This document shows, piece after piece, positions 51,332-59,548 of a DNA stretch of 64,000 bases. The position numbers and the translations under genes are program-made. Position 1 is the stretch's first letter. Each line of letters begins with the position of its first letter. This DNA comes from Streptacidiphilus rugosus AM-16 (GTDB lineage Bacteria; Actinomycetota; Actinomycetes; Streptomycetales; Streptomycetaceae), in NCBI RefSeq assembly GCF_000744655.1, contig NZ_JQMJ01000004.1:2418001-2482000 (forward strand), given 5' to 3'. Below the pieces are notes generated by a model. That model saw only the letters and a program-made list of their open reading frames with translations, was not told the origin of the DNA and did no database searches.

Positions 51332-52360
51332 TCAGCCGATGCGGACCAGCATCTTTCCGGTGTTCGCACCGCGCAGCATGCCGAGGAACGCGTCCACCGC
51401 GTGGTCGAAGCCGTCGACCACGGTCTCCTCGAAGCGGAGCCGGCCGTCCCGCAGCCAGCCGCCGACCTCGGCGACGAACTCCGGCTGCAGGTCGTAGTGG
51501 TCGGCGACCAGCATGCCGGTCAGGCTGAGCCGCTTGCCGATCGTCATCGCCAGGTTGCGCGGGGCCGCCGGCGGGGTGGTGTCGTTGTACTGGGCGATGG
51601 CGCCGCAGAGCACCGCGCGGCCGTGCAGCCGAAGCGCGCCGATCGCGGCCTCCAGGTGCTCGCCGCCGACGTTGTCGAAGTAGACGTCGATGCCCTCGGG
51701 CGCGGCCTTGGCCAGCTGCCCCGCGATGTCGCCGTTCTTGTAGTTGAAGGCGGCGTCGTAGCCGAACTCCTCGACCAGCCGACGGACCTTCTCGTCCGAG
51801 CCGGCGCTGCCGACGACCAGCGAGGCGCCGCGCAGCTTGGCCACCTGTCCGACGACGCTGCCCACCGCGCCGGCCGCGCCGGAGACGAAGACGACGTCGC
51901 CCTCCTGGAACCGGCCGACCCGCAGCAGGCCCGCATAGGCGGTCAGACCCGGCATGCCGAGGACGCCGAGGTAGGCCTGGAGCGGCGCGACCGAGCCGTC
52001 GACCTTGACCGCGTGCTGGGCCGGGACGTCGGCGTACTCGCGCCAGCCGAGCCCGTGCAGGACCGCGTCGCCGACCTCGAAGCCCTCGGCGGCGGAGGCG
52101 ACGACCCGGCCGACCGCGCCGCCCTCCATGGCCCGGCCCAGCTGGAACGGCGGAGCATAGGACTTCACGTCGTTCATGCGCCCCCTCATGTAGGGGTCCA
52201 CGCTCAGGTACTCGTTGCGGACCAGGATCCGGCCAGGCGCGGGGGCGCCGACGGGGGTCTCGACCAGTGCGAAGTCGGCGGCGGTGGGCCAGCCCTGCGG
52301 GCGGGCGGCCAGCTGCCACTCGCGGCCGGTGGCGGGGAGGGTCGGGGTCGGCTCAGTCAT
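51332..52360 (-). CDS. NADP-dependent medium-chain oxidoreductase (CurA/PTGR-like)
   Basis: Protein of 342 residues of the zinc-free MDR family that reduces double bonds of enones: VDPYMRGRMNDVKSYAPPF and AMEGGAVGRVV are typical. The nucleotide-binding loop is FVSGAAGAVGSVVGQVAKL, and FDNVGGEHLEAA follows. The ATG at 52360 starts just before the conserved part. It is divergent from a MarR gene, with an inverted repeat between, so MarR probably represses it until an electrophile appears. Confidence 0.93.
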   Translation of the reverse strand: MTEPTPTLPATGREWQLAARPQGWPTAADFALVETPVGAPAPGRILVRNEYLSVDPYMRGRMNDVKSYAPPFQLGRAMEGGAVGRVVASAAEGFEVGDAVLHGLGWREYADVPAQHAVKVDGSVAPLQAYLGVLGMPGLTAYAGLLRVGRFQEGDVVFVSGAAGAVGSVVGQVAKLRGASLVVGSAGSDEKVRRLVEEFGYDAAFNYKNGDIAGQLAKAAPEGIDVYFDNVGGEHLEAAIGALRLHGRAVLCGAIAQYNDTTPPAAPRNLAMTIGKRLSLTGMLVADHYDLQPEFVAEVGGWLRDGRLRFEETVVDGFDHAVDAFLGMLRGANTGKMLVRIG

Positions 52361-52383
52361 GGCGATTCTCTTTCGGCCTGAAA

Positions 52384-52404
52384 CGTTGACTACCTCAAGC
52401 AACG
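52384..52404. promoter_or_regulatory. MarR operator candidate
   Basis: Imperfect inverted repeat CGTTGACT-ACCTC-AAGCAACG (six of eight pairs match) in the 91-base gap between the divergent oxidoreductase and MarR genes. It includes a TTGAC that may be a -35 element. Only by-eye evidence. Confidence 0.5.
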
Positions 52405-52451
52405 GTGCGGGAAAAGGTTCAGCATGTCAAATATTCAGGTACCCTCGAAGC

Positions 52452-52955
52452 ATGCACCCGCACACCCAGCCGTCCGAAACCGCCACCGACGCCGCCACCG
52501 TCGACCCGGTAGACCCCGCCGAGGACGGCGGAGACCCGCTCACCCAGGAGGTCGTCGAGCTGATGGCCGCCCTGGTCGGGGTCTTCCACAAGGAGTACGA
52601 CGTGGCCGCCGCGGCACGTTCGCTCACCGGCGCCCAGGCCAAGGTGCTGGCCCTGCTCCGGCGCGGCCCGCTGCCCATGCGGCAGATCGCCCAGACGCTC
52701 GCCTGCGAGCCCTCCAACATCACCGGCATCGTCGACCGGCTGGAGGGACGCGGTCTGGTCGAGCGCCAGGCCGACCCCGAGGACCGCAGGGTCAAGCTCG
52801 TCGTCGCCACCGAGCCGGGCCGATCGGCCGCCGCCGAGCTGCGCGCGTCGCTGGGCTTCGCCCGTGAGCCGCTGGCCGCCCTCGACTCCGAGGAGCGGGC
52901 CCAGCTCCGCGATCTACTGCGGCGCATGCTGGTTCAGGCCCGGCATCAGGACTGA
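52452..52955 (+). CDS. MarR-family regulator
   Basis: Protein of 167 residues. Winged helix core: SLTGAQAKVLALLRRGPLPM, QTLACEPSNITGIVDRLEGRGLV, and the wing ERQADPEDRRVKLV with the DxRxxxV signature. The N-terminal 40 residues are acidic and probably disordered. Likely represses the divergent oxidoreductase and itself, responding to phenolic or electrophilic compounds; the ligand is not known. Confidence 0.92.
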   Translation: MHPHTQPSETATDAATVDPVDPAEDGGDPLTQEVVELMAALVGVFHKEYDVAAAARSLTGAQAKVLALLRRGPLPMRQIAQTLACEPSNITGIVDRLEGRGLVERQADPEDRRVKLVVATEPGRSAAAELRASLGFAREPLAALDSEERAQLRDLLRRMLVQARHQD

Positions 52956-53071
52956 TCACACTCCTGAAGGATGGAACCCCGCGCGCACGGGCAGCGTCTC
53001 ACCAGCTATGCTGCGGCGAGCGGCCCAAATACAGGGCCGCTCGTGCTGATGTACGACTGGCGCGTCACAAC

Positions 53072-53145
<74 letters not shown>

Positions 53146-53173
53146 CTGAGTTCGACCTGGCAGTACGTTAGCG

Positions 53174-53210
53174 AAAAGGCTCCGCGGTGCATGCACCGCG
53201 GAGCCTTTTT
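53174..53210 (+). terminator. Intrinsic terminator after the CAU tRNA
   Basis: Perfect palindrome with arms AAAAGGCTCCGCGGTGC and its complement, two-base turn, ending in a T run: a textbook terminator. The flanking A run lets it also serve the convergent hydrolase gene. Confidence 0.93.
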
Positions 53211-53269
53211 CACCCAAAAGGAGCCGGCTCGCTCGAACGACGACGAGCGGCACCGAACGGTGCGTCACC

Positions 53270-53977
53270 TCAGCCGCGCAGCGCCGCCTCCACCCTGGCC
53301 ATGGCGTCCTCCGCCGCCTCGGGGTCGGTGCGCAGGAACCCGTGGCCGCAGCCCGGATAGGCGACGAACACGTGCCGGTCACCGGCCTCGGCCAGCGCCG
53401 CGGCGATCTGCCGCTGCTCCCCGGGCCGGATGACGTGGTCCTCCTCCCCGACCAGGTAGAGCACCCGACCGGTGATCTTCGAGGTGCGCTCCAGGGTGGG
53501 CTCGGGACGGCTGAACGGCATCTCGGTGCCGGTGAGCCAGCCACCGTAGAAGACCGCCGCCACGGGCAGGTCGTAGGCGGTGGCGGCCAGGTAGGTGAAG
53601 TGGCCGCCGACGCTCAGTCCGAGCATTCCGGCCGGGCGCACGCCGAGTCCGCGCAGCCGCTCCAGAGCCGCGCCGGCGTCGGCGAGGACCCCCTCGCGGG
53701 TGAGCTGTGCCAGCAGTTCGAAGGCGTGGGTCCGCCCCTCGTCGTCGCGCGGGCACTCCGCGCCCGGCTCGATCCGGTGGTAGAAGTCCGGAGCCAGCGC
53801 GGTGAACCCGCGTGCCGCGAGGTCCTCGCAGACCTCCCGCACGTGGCCGTCGACCCCGAACAGCTCCATGGCGACGATCACGCCGGGGTGGTCGCCCGGC
53901 CCTTCGGGCCGGGCCAGGTACCCGCCCATCGGCGGGCCGTCGGGGACCGGGATCTCGATGCGCTCGGTGGTGATCAT
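53270..53977 (-). CDS. Dienelactone hydrolase-family alpha/beta hydrolase
   Basis: Protein of 235 residues with DLH landmarks: VIVAMELFGVDGHVREVCEDLAARGF, TALAPDFYHR and the final YPGCGHGF with the His. The nucleophile elbow reads GLSVGGH with Ser, where true dienelactone hydrolases have Cys, so it may be a general esterase. Asp in GEEDHVIRPGEQ completes a triad. ATG at 53977 is chosen for the conserved start ITTERIEIPVPDG. Confidence 0.9.
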   Translation of the reverse strand: MITTERIEIPVPDGPPMGGYLARPEGPGDHPGVIVAMELFGVDGHVREVCEDLAARGFTALAPDFYHRIEPGAECPRDDEGRTHAFELLAQLTREGVLADAGAALERLRGLGVRPAGMLGLSVGGHFTYLAATAYDLPVAAVFYGGWLTGTEMPFSRPEPTLERTSKITGRVLYLVGEEDHVIRPGEQRQIAAALAEAGDRHVFVAYPGCGHGFLRTDPEAAEDAMARVEAALRG

Positions 53978-54168
53978 GTCTCGACGGTAGACCGCGGCCG
54001 GACCGGCGGACCAGACGGCGCCCATCCCGGTATCCCGAGCACCAGGCTGCCCGAACCGGGCACAGGCTCCGGGCGCTACCATGCAGCACGATTGTCCCAC
54101 CAGACGACTGACACGAACTCAGAGCCCCTGGCGGGCAGACAGCTTGGGAACGAACGGGGGATTCCGAC

Positions 54169-55029
54169 ATGGCGGACCACACGGGGAGAGCCGACCGGCC
54201 GGCGGACCGGCAGCCGTCGCTGAACCTGCGCACCGACGTACCCCACTCGGCCCGGATGTACGACTACTACCTGGGCGGCAAGGACAACTTCCCGGCCGAC
54301 CGGGCCGCCGCCGAACACGTGGTGAAGCTGCTCCCGACGGCCCCCGCCGGGGCGCGGGCCAACCGCAGGTTCCTCGGCAGGGCCGTCCGCTTCGCCGCCC
54401 GGGAGCTGGGCATCCGTCAGTTCCTCGACATCGGCACCGGCATCCCCTCGGCGAACAACACCCACGAGGTCGCCCAGTCGGTCGCGCCGGACGCCAGGGT
54501 GGTCTACGTCGACAACGACCCCATCGTGCTCACCCACGCCCGCGCCCTGCTGCGCGGCACGCAGGAGGGGCGCACCGCCTACCTCGACGCCGACTTCCGC
54601 GACCCGGAGAAGATCCTCGCCGCCGACGAGACCCGCGAACTGCTCGACTTCGGCAAGCCGGTCGCGCTTCTGACCGTCGCACTGCTGCACTTCGTCCCCG
54701 ACAGCGACCAGCCGGGCCGCGTCCTGGCCCGGCTCGCCTCGGAACTCGCCCCGGGCAGCGTGCTGGTGCTCTCCCACATCACCGGCGACCTGCTCCCGCA
54801 GCAGGACCGCGCGGCGGGCGGCGACAGCGTGGTCCCGACCTACCGCAGTGCCGGGGTGCAGCTGGTGCCGCGCAGCCGCGCGCAGGTCGAGGCCTTCTTC
54901 AGCGGCTTCGATCTCTGCGAGCCCGGCATCGTGCCGGTCCACGAGTGGCGTCCGGACGGCGACCCGGAGGACGCGGCGCTCCCCCGGGCCCACGCGCACG
55001 CGTACGGAGCGGTCGGGCTCAAGCGCTGA
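54169..55029 (+). CDS. SAM-dependent methyltransferase, DUF574 family
   Basis: Protein of 286 residues of the actinobacterial methyltransferase_19 group: PHSARMYDYYLGGKDNFPADR is the diagnostic start, FLDIGTGIPSANNTHEVAQ the SAM-binding loop and VVYVDNDPIVLTHARALL the acidic ribose contact. Streptomycetes carry many copies; substrates are mostly unknown, some modify natural products. Start ATG with a weak purine-rich lead GGGGG. Confidence 0.93.
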   Translation: MADHTGRADRPADRQPSLNLRTDVPHSARMYDYYLGGKDNFPADRAAAEHVVKLLPTAPAGARANRRFLGRAVRFAARELGIRQFLDIGTGIPSANNTHEVAQSVAPDARVVYVDNDPIVLTHARALLRGTQEGRTAYLDADFRDPEKILAADETRELLDFGKPVALLTVALLHFVPDSDQPGRVLARLASELAPGSVLVLSHITGDLLPQQDRAAGGDSVVPTYRSAGVQLVPRSRAQVEAFFSGFDLCEPGIVPVHEWRPDGDPEDAALPRAHAHAYGAVGLKR

Positions 55030-55061
55030 GGGTCAGGCGCTGAGCGGTCCGCCCGGCACGC

Positions 55062-55670
55062 CTACATGCCGGGCGGAATCGACTTCGCCCGGCTGCGGAC
55101 CTGGAGCCCTGTCACGATCTCGACCACGCCCATCACCAGCAGCCAGATCCCGGCGAAGACGGTCAGCACCGCGATCGAGGCGAACGGCGCGACCAGCACG
55201 ACCACGCCGCCGATCGCGCTGACGACGCCCGCGAAGATCTGCCAGCCCCTGGCCGGCATGAACGGGTCGGAGATCGCCGCCATGGTGTGGGTGATGCCGC
55301 GGAAGAGCCAGCCGATGCCGATCCAGAGGGCCAGCAGCAGGATCGACTCCAGCTTGCCCCGGAAACAGAAAAGGCCCAGCAGGATCGAGAGCGTGCCGCT
55401 GATGAAGGCCATCACGCGCAGCGCGGTCGAGATATGCGTACCGAACGCCGCGACCAGCTGGAAAACGCCCGCGATCAGCAGGTAGACGCCGAACAGCACG
55501 CCCACGACGGTCAGCGTCACATGGGGCCAGACCAGCACGAAGACGCCCAGTGCCAGCGTGAGGACGCCCAGGACCAGCACGATCTGCCACGCACTGCGGG
55601 CGATCTGCTGAAGCGGGCCGGGCAGGGCTTCCCCGAGCGGGGGTTCCGAGGAGGGGTCCATGACCACCAT
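55062..55670 (-). CDS. DUF308/HdeD-like membrane protein
   Basis: Protein of 202 residues with six membrane helices arranged as three similar pairs (WQIVLVLGVLTLALGVFVLVWP, VVGVLFGVYLLIAGVFQLVAAF, and so on), the HdeD/DUF308 pattern linked to acid stress in enterobacteria. Two in-frame ATGs, at 55670 and 55661, are possible; neither has a strong ribosome site. Polar tail RSRAKSIPPGM. Confidence 0.88.
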   Translation of the reverse strand: MVVMDPSSEPPLGEALPGPLQQIARSAWQIVLVLGVLTLALGVFVLVWPHVTLTVVGVLFGVYLLIAGVFQLVAAFGTHISTALRVMAFISGTLSILLGLFCFRGKLESILLLALWIGIGWLFRGITHTMAAISDPFMPARGWQIFAGVVSAIGGVVVLVAPFASIAVLTVFAGIWLLVMGVVEIVTGLQVRSRAKSIPPGM

Positions 55671-55731
55671 CGTCGGAGAGAAGCGCCGCGGGCGCGCGGC
55701 GGAGAACGGCGGATGGCGCCGCGAGGAGAGG

Positions 55732-55804
55732 CTCCCCCAATTGGACTCGAACCAATAACCTGCCGATTAACAGTCGGCTGCTCTGCCAATTGAGCTATGG
55801 GGGA
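55732..55804 (-). tRNA. tRNA-Asn (GUU), copy A
   Basis: Minus-strand cloverleaf: acceptor TCCCCCA/TGGGGGA, D arm GCTCAATTGGCAGAGC, anticodon arm GCCGA-CTGTTAA-TCGGC, T arm ATTGGTTCGAGTCCAAT. CCA not encoded. Identical to copy B, 39 bases upstream in transcription direction. Confidence 0.95.
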
Positions 55805-55843
55805 TCGAACTTCGGTACTGCGGGGATCGTGCGTGGTACTGCG

Positions 55844-55916
55844 CTCCCCCAATTGGACTCGAACCAATAACCTGCCGATTAACAGTCGGCTGCTCTGCCA
55901 ATTGAGCTATGGGGGA
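55844..55916 (-). tRNA. tRNA-Asn (GUU), copy B
   Basis: Same 73 bases as copy A, 112 bases away, so a tandem duplication. The 39-base spacer holds a direct repeat of GGTACTGCG. The two are probably transcribed together from a promoter at 55920-55980. Confidence 0.95.
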
Positions 55917-56166
55917 TCGTTCGCCGCGGCCGCCCCGCCCCGGTGGACCGCGGCGGCGCTTGCTGCGGGTCATACATTAGCGCACGTGGGGGGGTGCTCC
56001 GCCAATCCATTGCGGTTCGGGGCCACGGGCCCGGGGTAGGCGCATGTGACGGGGCTCTCGCCGGCCCCCGGCGGCGTGCCGAGGAGGCGGCCCCCAGCGG
56101 CCCCGCCTAGGCTCCAGGTGAACAGCTGACGGGCAGCAGAGCCACGTAGGCAGAAGGGCGGAGGGT

Positions 56167-56457
56167 ATGCGCAAGCTCACTTTCATCGCGGGCCTGGCCA
56201 TCGGTTATGTGCTGGGCACGCGTGCGGGGCGGGAGCGGTACGAGCAACTGCGCAAGACGGCGCGCGACCTCTCGCAGACCTCCGCGGTGCAGTCCGCGAC
56301 CCGGGGCGCGAAGCAGGCGGCGGGGAGCGCGGCCAACAAGGCCGGCCAGGCGGTGGCGGACCGGGTCGGCGACCGGCTGCCGAACTCGGTCACCGACCGC
56401 ATCCCCTACCTGAGCAACCGGGGCGGGACGCTGGACGACTGGGACAGCCAGGGCTGA
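56167..56457 (+). CDS. Small YtxH-like protein
   Basis: Protein of 96 residues: an N-terminal hydrophobic stretch (LTFIAGLAIGYVLGTRAGRERYEQ) matches the glycine-rich helix of YtxH-like stress proteins, followed by a helical Ala/Lys region (RGAKQAAGSAANKAGQAVADRV). It is likely a membrane-attached, stress-related protein. Start ATG with GGAGGG upstream. The 247 bases before it hold promoter DNA for both this gene and the tRNA pair. Confidence 0.8.
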   Translation: MRKLTFIAGLAIGYVLGTRAGRERYEQLRKTARDLSQTSAVQSATRGAKQAAGSAANKAGQAVADRVGDRLPNSVTDRIPYLSNRGGTLDDWDSQG

Positions 56458-56523
56458 CGTCCCGGCCGGACCCACCGGCGCGAACACACGCGTGGTGGTG
56501 GGTGGATGAGGCATGATCTCGGC

Positions 56524-57948
56524 ATGGCCATCGCCGCGGGAATCGACTGCTCCGCCCAGTTCACGAAGATCGCCGTCTGCGACACCGACACCGGCGCGGT
56601 GCTGCGCGAGAGCCGCGCGCCGCACCCCGGCGTCCCCGCCGGTTCCGCACCGGCCGAGATCGATCCCCAGGCGTGGCTGCGCTCGCTCGGCGCGGCGGCC
56701 GAGGGCGGCGTACTGGAAGGCATCTCCGGCATCGGCGTCTCGGCCCAGCAGCAGGGCCTGATCGGCCTGGACGCCGGCGGCGTGCTGGTCAGGCCGGCGA
56801 TGCTGCGCAACGACCCCCGCGCCGCGACCTCGGCGATCGCCCTGGTCGAGGAGCTGGGCGGCCCCGCTGCCTGGTCCCACGCGGTCGGCGCGGTCCCGCT
56901 GGCCTCCGCCACGGTCGCCAAGCTGCGCTGGCTCGCCGACCACGAGCCGCAGTCGGCGAAGCGGCTCGCCGAGGTGCTTCTCCCGCACGACTGGCTGGTG
57001 TGGCAACTGCTGGGCCAGTCCGCGCGCCGCACCACGGACCGCGGCGACGCCTCCGGCACCGGCTACTGGTCGACGGTCGAGGAGCGCTACCGCCCCGACC
57101 TCGCGGCCCTGGCCCTGGGCCACGAACTGCAGCAGTTCCCCACCGTCCTCGGTCCGGCCGAGGCCGCCGGGCACAGCCCGGAGGGCCTGCTGATCTCCGC
57201 GGGCACCGGCTCCACGATGGCCACGACGCTCGGCCTCGGCCTGGCGCCGGGCGACGCGATGGTCGCCCTCGGCAGCTCGGCGACGATCCACGCGGTGCAC
57301 GAGGAGTCCCTGACGGACCCCTCGGTCGCCACCTACGCGGACGGCACCGGCCGCTACCTGGCCCAGATCGTCACCCTGAACGCCGCGCGGGTGCTCCGCG
57401 CGACGGCCCTGATGCTGGGCACGGACCTGCCCGGTCTGAGCGAGCTGGCCCTGAGGTCCACGCCCGGCGCGTACGGGCTGGTCCTGCTGCCGTTCCTGGA
57501 GGGCGAGCGCACGCCGCCGCTGCCGCACGCCGCGGGCACGTTGTCAGGGCTCCGGGTGGAGTCGATGAAGCCGGAGCACATGGCCCGCGCGGCCGTCGAG
57601 GGCATGCTGTGCGGCCTCGCCGACGCGCTGGACGCGCTGCGCGCGGCGGGCGTCCCGGTCCGCCGGGTCTTCCTCACCGGCCTGGCCGGCCGGCTCCCCG
57701 CTGTGCAGGCGGCTGCGCCGGGCATCTTCGGGGTCCCCGTCGTGGTCCCCGCCCAGGCCGAGTACGCGGCGATCGGCGCCGCCCGCCAGGTCGCCTGGGC
57801 GCTGGCGGGCACGCCCGAACCCCCGGCCTGGGAGCCTCCCACCCCGCACACCCTCCTCGACCCCACCGACGACGCCGCGGTCGGCGGCGCGGTCCGCGCC
57901 CAGTACCAGGCCACGCTGAAGCAGACCCACCCCGAACTCACCGCCTGA
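56524..57948 (+). CDS. FGGY-family carbohydrate kinase, xylulokinase-like
   Basis: Protein of 474 residues. The start AAGIDCSAQFTKIAVCDTDTG is the phosphate-binding loop (usually GxDxGT/S). ISAGTGSTMATTLGLG and VALGSSATIHAVHEE form the second loop, and EGMLCGLADALDALRAAGV then VFLTGLAGRLPAVQ the adenosine part. It probably phosphorylates a ketopentose such as xylulose. ATG at 56524 is preferred over the frame start 18 bases upstream. No transporter or isomerase gene is adjacent. Confidence 0.88.
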   Translation: MAIAAGIDCSAQFTKIAVCDTDTGAVLRESRAPHPGVPAGSAPAEIDPQAWLRSLGAAAEGGVLEGISGIGVSAQQQGLIGLDAGGVLVRPAMLRNDPRAATSAIALVEELGGPAAWSHAVGAVPLASATVAKLRWLADHEPQSAKRLAEVLLPHDWLVWQLLGQSARRTTDRGDASGTGYWSTVEERYRPDLAALALGHELQQFPTVLGPAEAAGHSPEGLLISAGTGSTMATTLGLGLAPGDAMVALGSSATIHAVHEESLTDPSVATYADGTGRYLAQIVTLNAARVLRATALMLGTDLPGLSELALRSTPGAYGLVLLPFLEGERTPPLPHAAGTLSGLRVESMKPEHMARAAVEGMLCGLADALDALRAAGVPVRRVFLTGLAGRLPAVQAAAPGIFGVPVVVPAQAEYAAIGAARQVAWALAGTPEPPAWEPPTPHTLLDPTDDAAVGGAVRAQYQATLKQTHPELTA

Positions 57949-57978
57949 CGCCAGCGCTGACGGCACATTGCAACCCCC

Positions 57979-58106
57979 AGGGGCGCGAGGAACTGCGCGA
58001 CAAGCCACTGATGAGCAGGTGGTCCTCAACGTGCAGGGCCATCCGCGCAGGGTGGCTTGTCGCGCCCACGCGCCGGAGGCGCACATCGGCAGAGCCCCGC
58101 GCCCCC
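57979..58106. repeat. Composite palindromic intergenic repeat, copy 4
   Basis: The left arm is the short form (AGGGGCGCGAGGAACTGCGC then GACAAGCCAC). The right arm carries the inserted module in inverted orientation (GGTGGCTTGTCGCGCCCACG, then CGCCGGAGGCGCACATCGG, then CAGAGCCCCGCGCCCC). So one arm has the module and the other does not, the reverse of copy 1. It lies between the convergent kinase and sigma-factor genes and may act as their terminator. Confidence 0.85.
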
Positions 58107-58127
58107 AGCGTGCCGCCACTGGGCCAA

Positions 58128-59429
58128 TCAGTCCAGGTAGCCGCGGAGTTGGTCGGCGAAGGCGTGGTCGCGGAGTTTGTTCAGCGTCTTCGACTCGATC
58201 TGGCGGATGCGTTCCCGGGTGACGCCGAAGAGTCGGCCGATCTCCTCCAGCGTGCGCGGGCGGCCGTCCGCCAGGCCGTAGCGGAGCTGGACGACCTTGC
58301 GTTCGCGTTCGCCCAGCGTGTTGAGGACCGCCTCGAGATGCTCGCGCAATAGCAGGAAGGCCGCCGACTCCACCGGGGAGGCCGCGTCGCCGTCCTCGAT
58401 GAGATCCCCCAGCGCGACGTCGTCCTCCTCCCCCACCGGCGCGTGCAGCGAGACCGGTTCCTGGGCCAGTCGCAGGACCTCCAGCACACGCTCCGGCGGC
58501 AGATCGAGAACCGCCGCCACATCGGCCGTGCTCGGCTCCGCGCCGCGTTCCTGGAGGAGCCGCCGCTGGACCCTGACCACCCGGTTGATCAGCTCGACCA
58601 CGTGCACCGGCACCCTGATGGTGCGGGCCTGGTCCGCCAGCGCGCGGCTCATCGCCTGGCGGATCCACCACGTCGCGTACGTCGAGAACTTGTAGCCCCG
58701 CGCGTAGTCGAACTTCTCCACCGCGCGGATCAGCCCGAGATTGCCCTCCTGGACCAGGTCCAGCATGGTGAGGCCGCGGCCGACGTAGCGCTTGGCCACC
58801 GAGACGACCAGCCGCAGGTTGGCCTCGATCAGGCGGCGCTTGGCCATCCTGCCGCGCAGGATCAGCTGGTCGAGCTCGTCGGCGAGCTGGTCGTCGACGG
58901 TGTCGTGACGGAGCGCCAGGTACTCCTCGGCGAACAGGCCGGCCTCGACCCGGCGGGCGAGTTCGACCTCGTCCGCCGCCGTCAGCAGCGGAATGCGGCC
59001 GATCTCGCGCAGGTACTGGCGGAACAGGTCCGCCGAGGGTCCGCCGCTGTCGTCCAGCGAGGGCAGCGGCTCCTCCTCGACGGCTCGCAGGTCCTCACTG
59101 GTGGGGCCCTCGGGGGTGGGACCCTCGGCCGGAGGCGTCGGCGCCGGGTCCGCGTCGGCGGCGGGTGGGGAGGGGTCGCCCGCGGGGACCGGCTCCAGGG
59201 TGGGCGGTCGTGGAACGGGAACGGTCGAGGGGTAGAGGGCCGTGGCAACGTCCACGTCCATCCCTTCCGGCGCCGGAGGACGCCCCGGAGGAGGGGCCGA
59301 CGCCTGCTGGGGAGCGGCGATCGGGACACGCGGCATCGGGACGCGGGGCGGTTCGTCGCCCTCCGTCCGGGAAGCCTGGGGCGCGGCGCCGCCGGGGTCG
59401 ACGGGCCGCGACTGAGAGGAATCGGGCAC
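58128..59429 (-). CDS. RpoD-type sigma factor (HrdA-like)
   Basis: Protein of 433 residues. A proline/alanine-rich acidic N-terminus of about 130 residues precedes region 1.2 ([20 protein letters not shown]), region 2 ([37 protein letters not shown]), region 3, and region 4.2 ([20 protein letters not shown]). It directs RNA polymerase to housekeeping-like promoters. Streptomycetes have several Hrd sigmas; location next to dnaG suggests HrdA, but HrdB is the principal one, so the exact name is left open. GTG start. The gap to dnaG is 119 bases. Confidence 0.92.
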   Translation of the reverse strand: MPDSSQSRPVDPGGAAPQASRTEGDEPPRVPMPRVPIAAPQQASAPPPGRPPAPEGMDVDVATALYPSTVPVPRPPTLEPVPAGDPSPPAADADPAPTPPAEGPTPEGPTSEDLRAVEEEPLPSLDDSGGPSADLFRQYLREIGRIPLLTAADEVELARRVEAGLFAEEYLALRHDTVDDQLADELDQLILRGRMAKRRLIEANLRLVVSVAKRYVGRGLTMLDLVQEGNLGLIRAVEKFDYARGYKFSTYATWWIRQAMSRALADQARTIRVPVHVVELINRVVRVQRRLLQERGAEPSTADVAAVLDLPPERVLEVLRLAQEPVSLHAPVGEEDDVALGDLIEDGDAASPVESAAFLLLREHLEAVLNTLGERERKVVQLRYGLADGRPRTLEEIGRLFGVTRERIRQIESKTLNKLRDHAFADQLRGYLD

Positions 59430-59548
59430 CGAGAACCAGTGTGCGGCAGGGGCGGGGCCGCAGCAGAGACCCGTGCGGAGAGTTTCTGTGAAGGAGCGGT
59501 CACCCAGGGTGAAGAACGGCGGCCGTCAACCCTGCCGCGGACGCCCCG

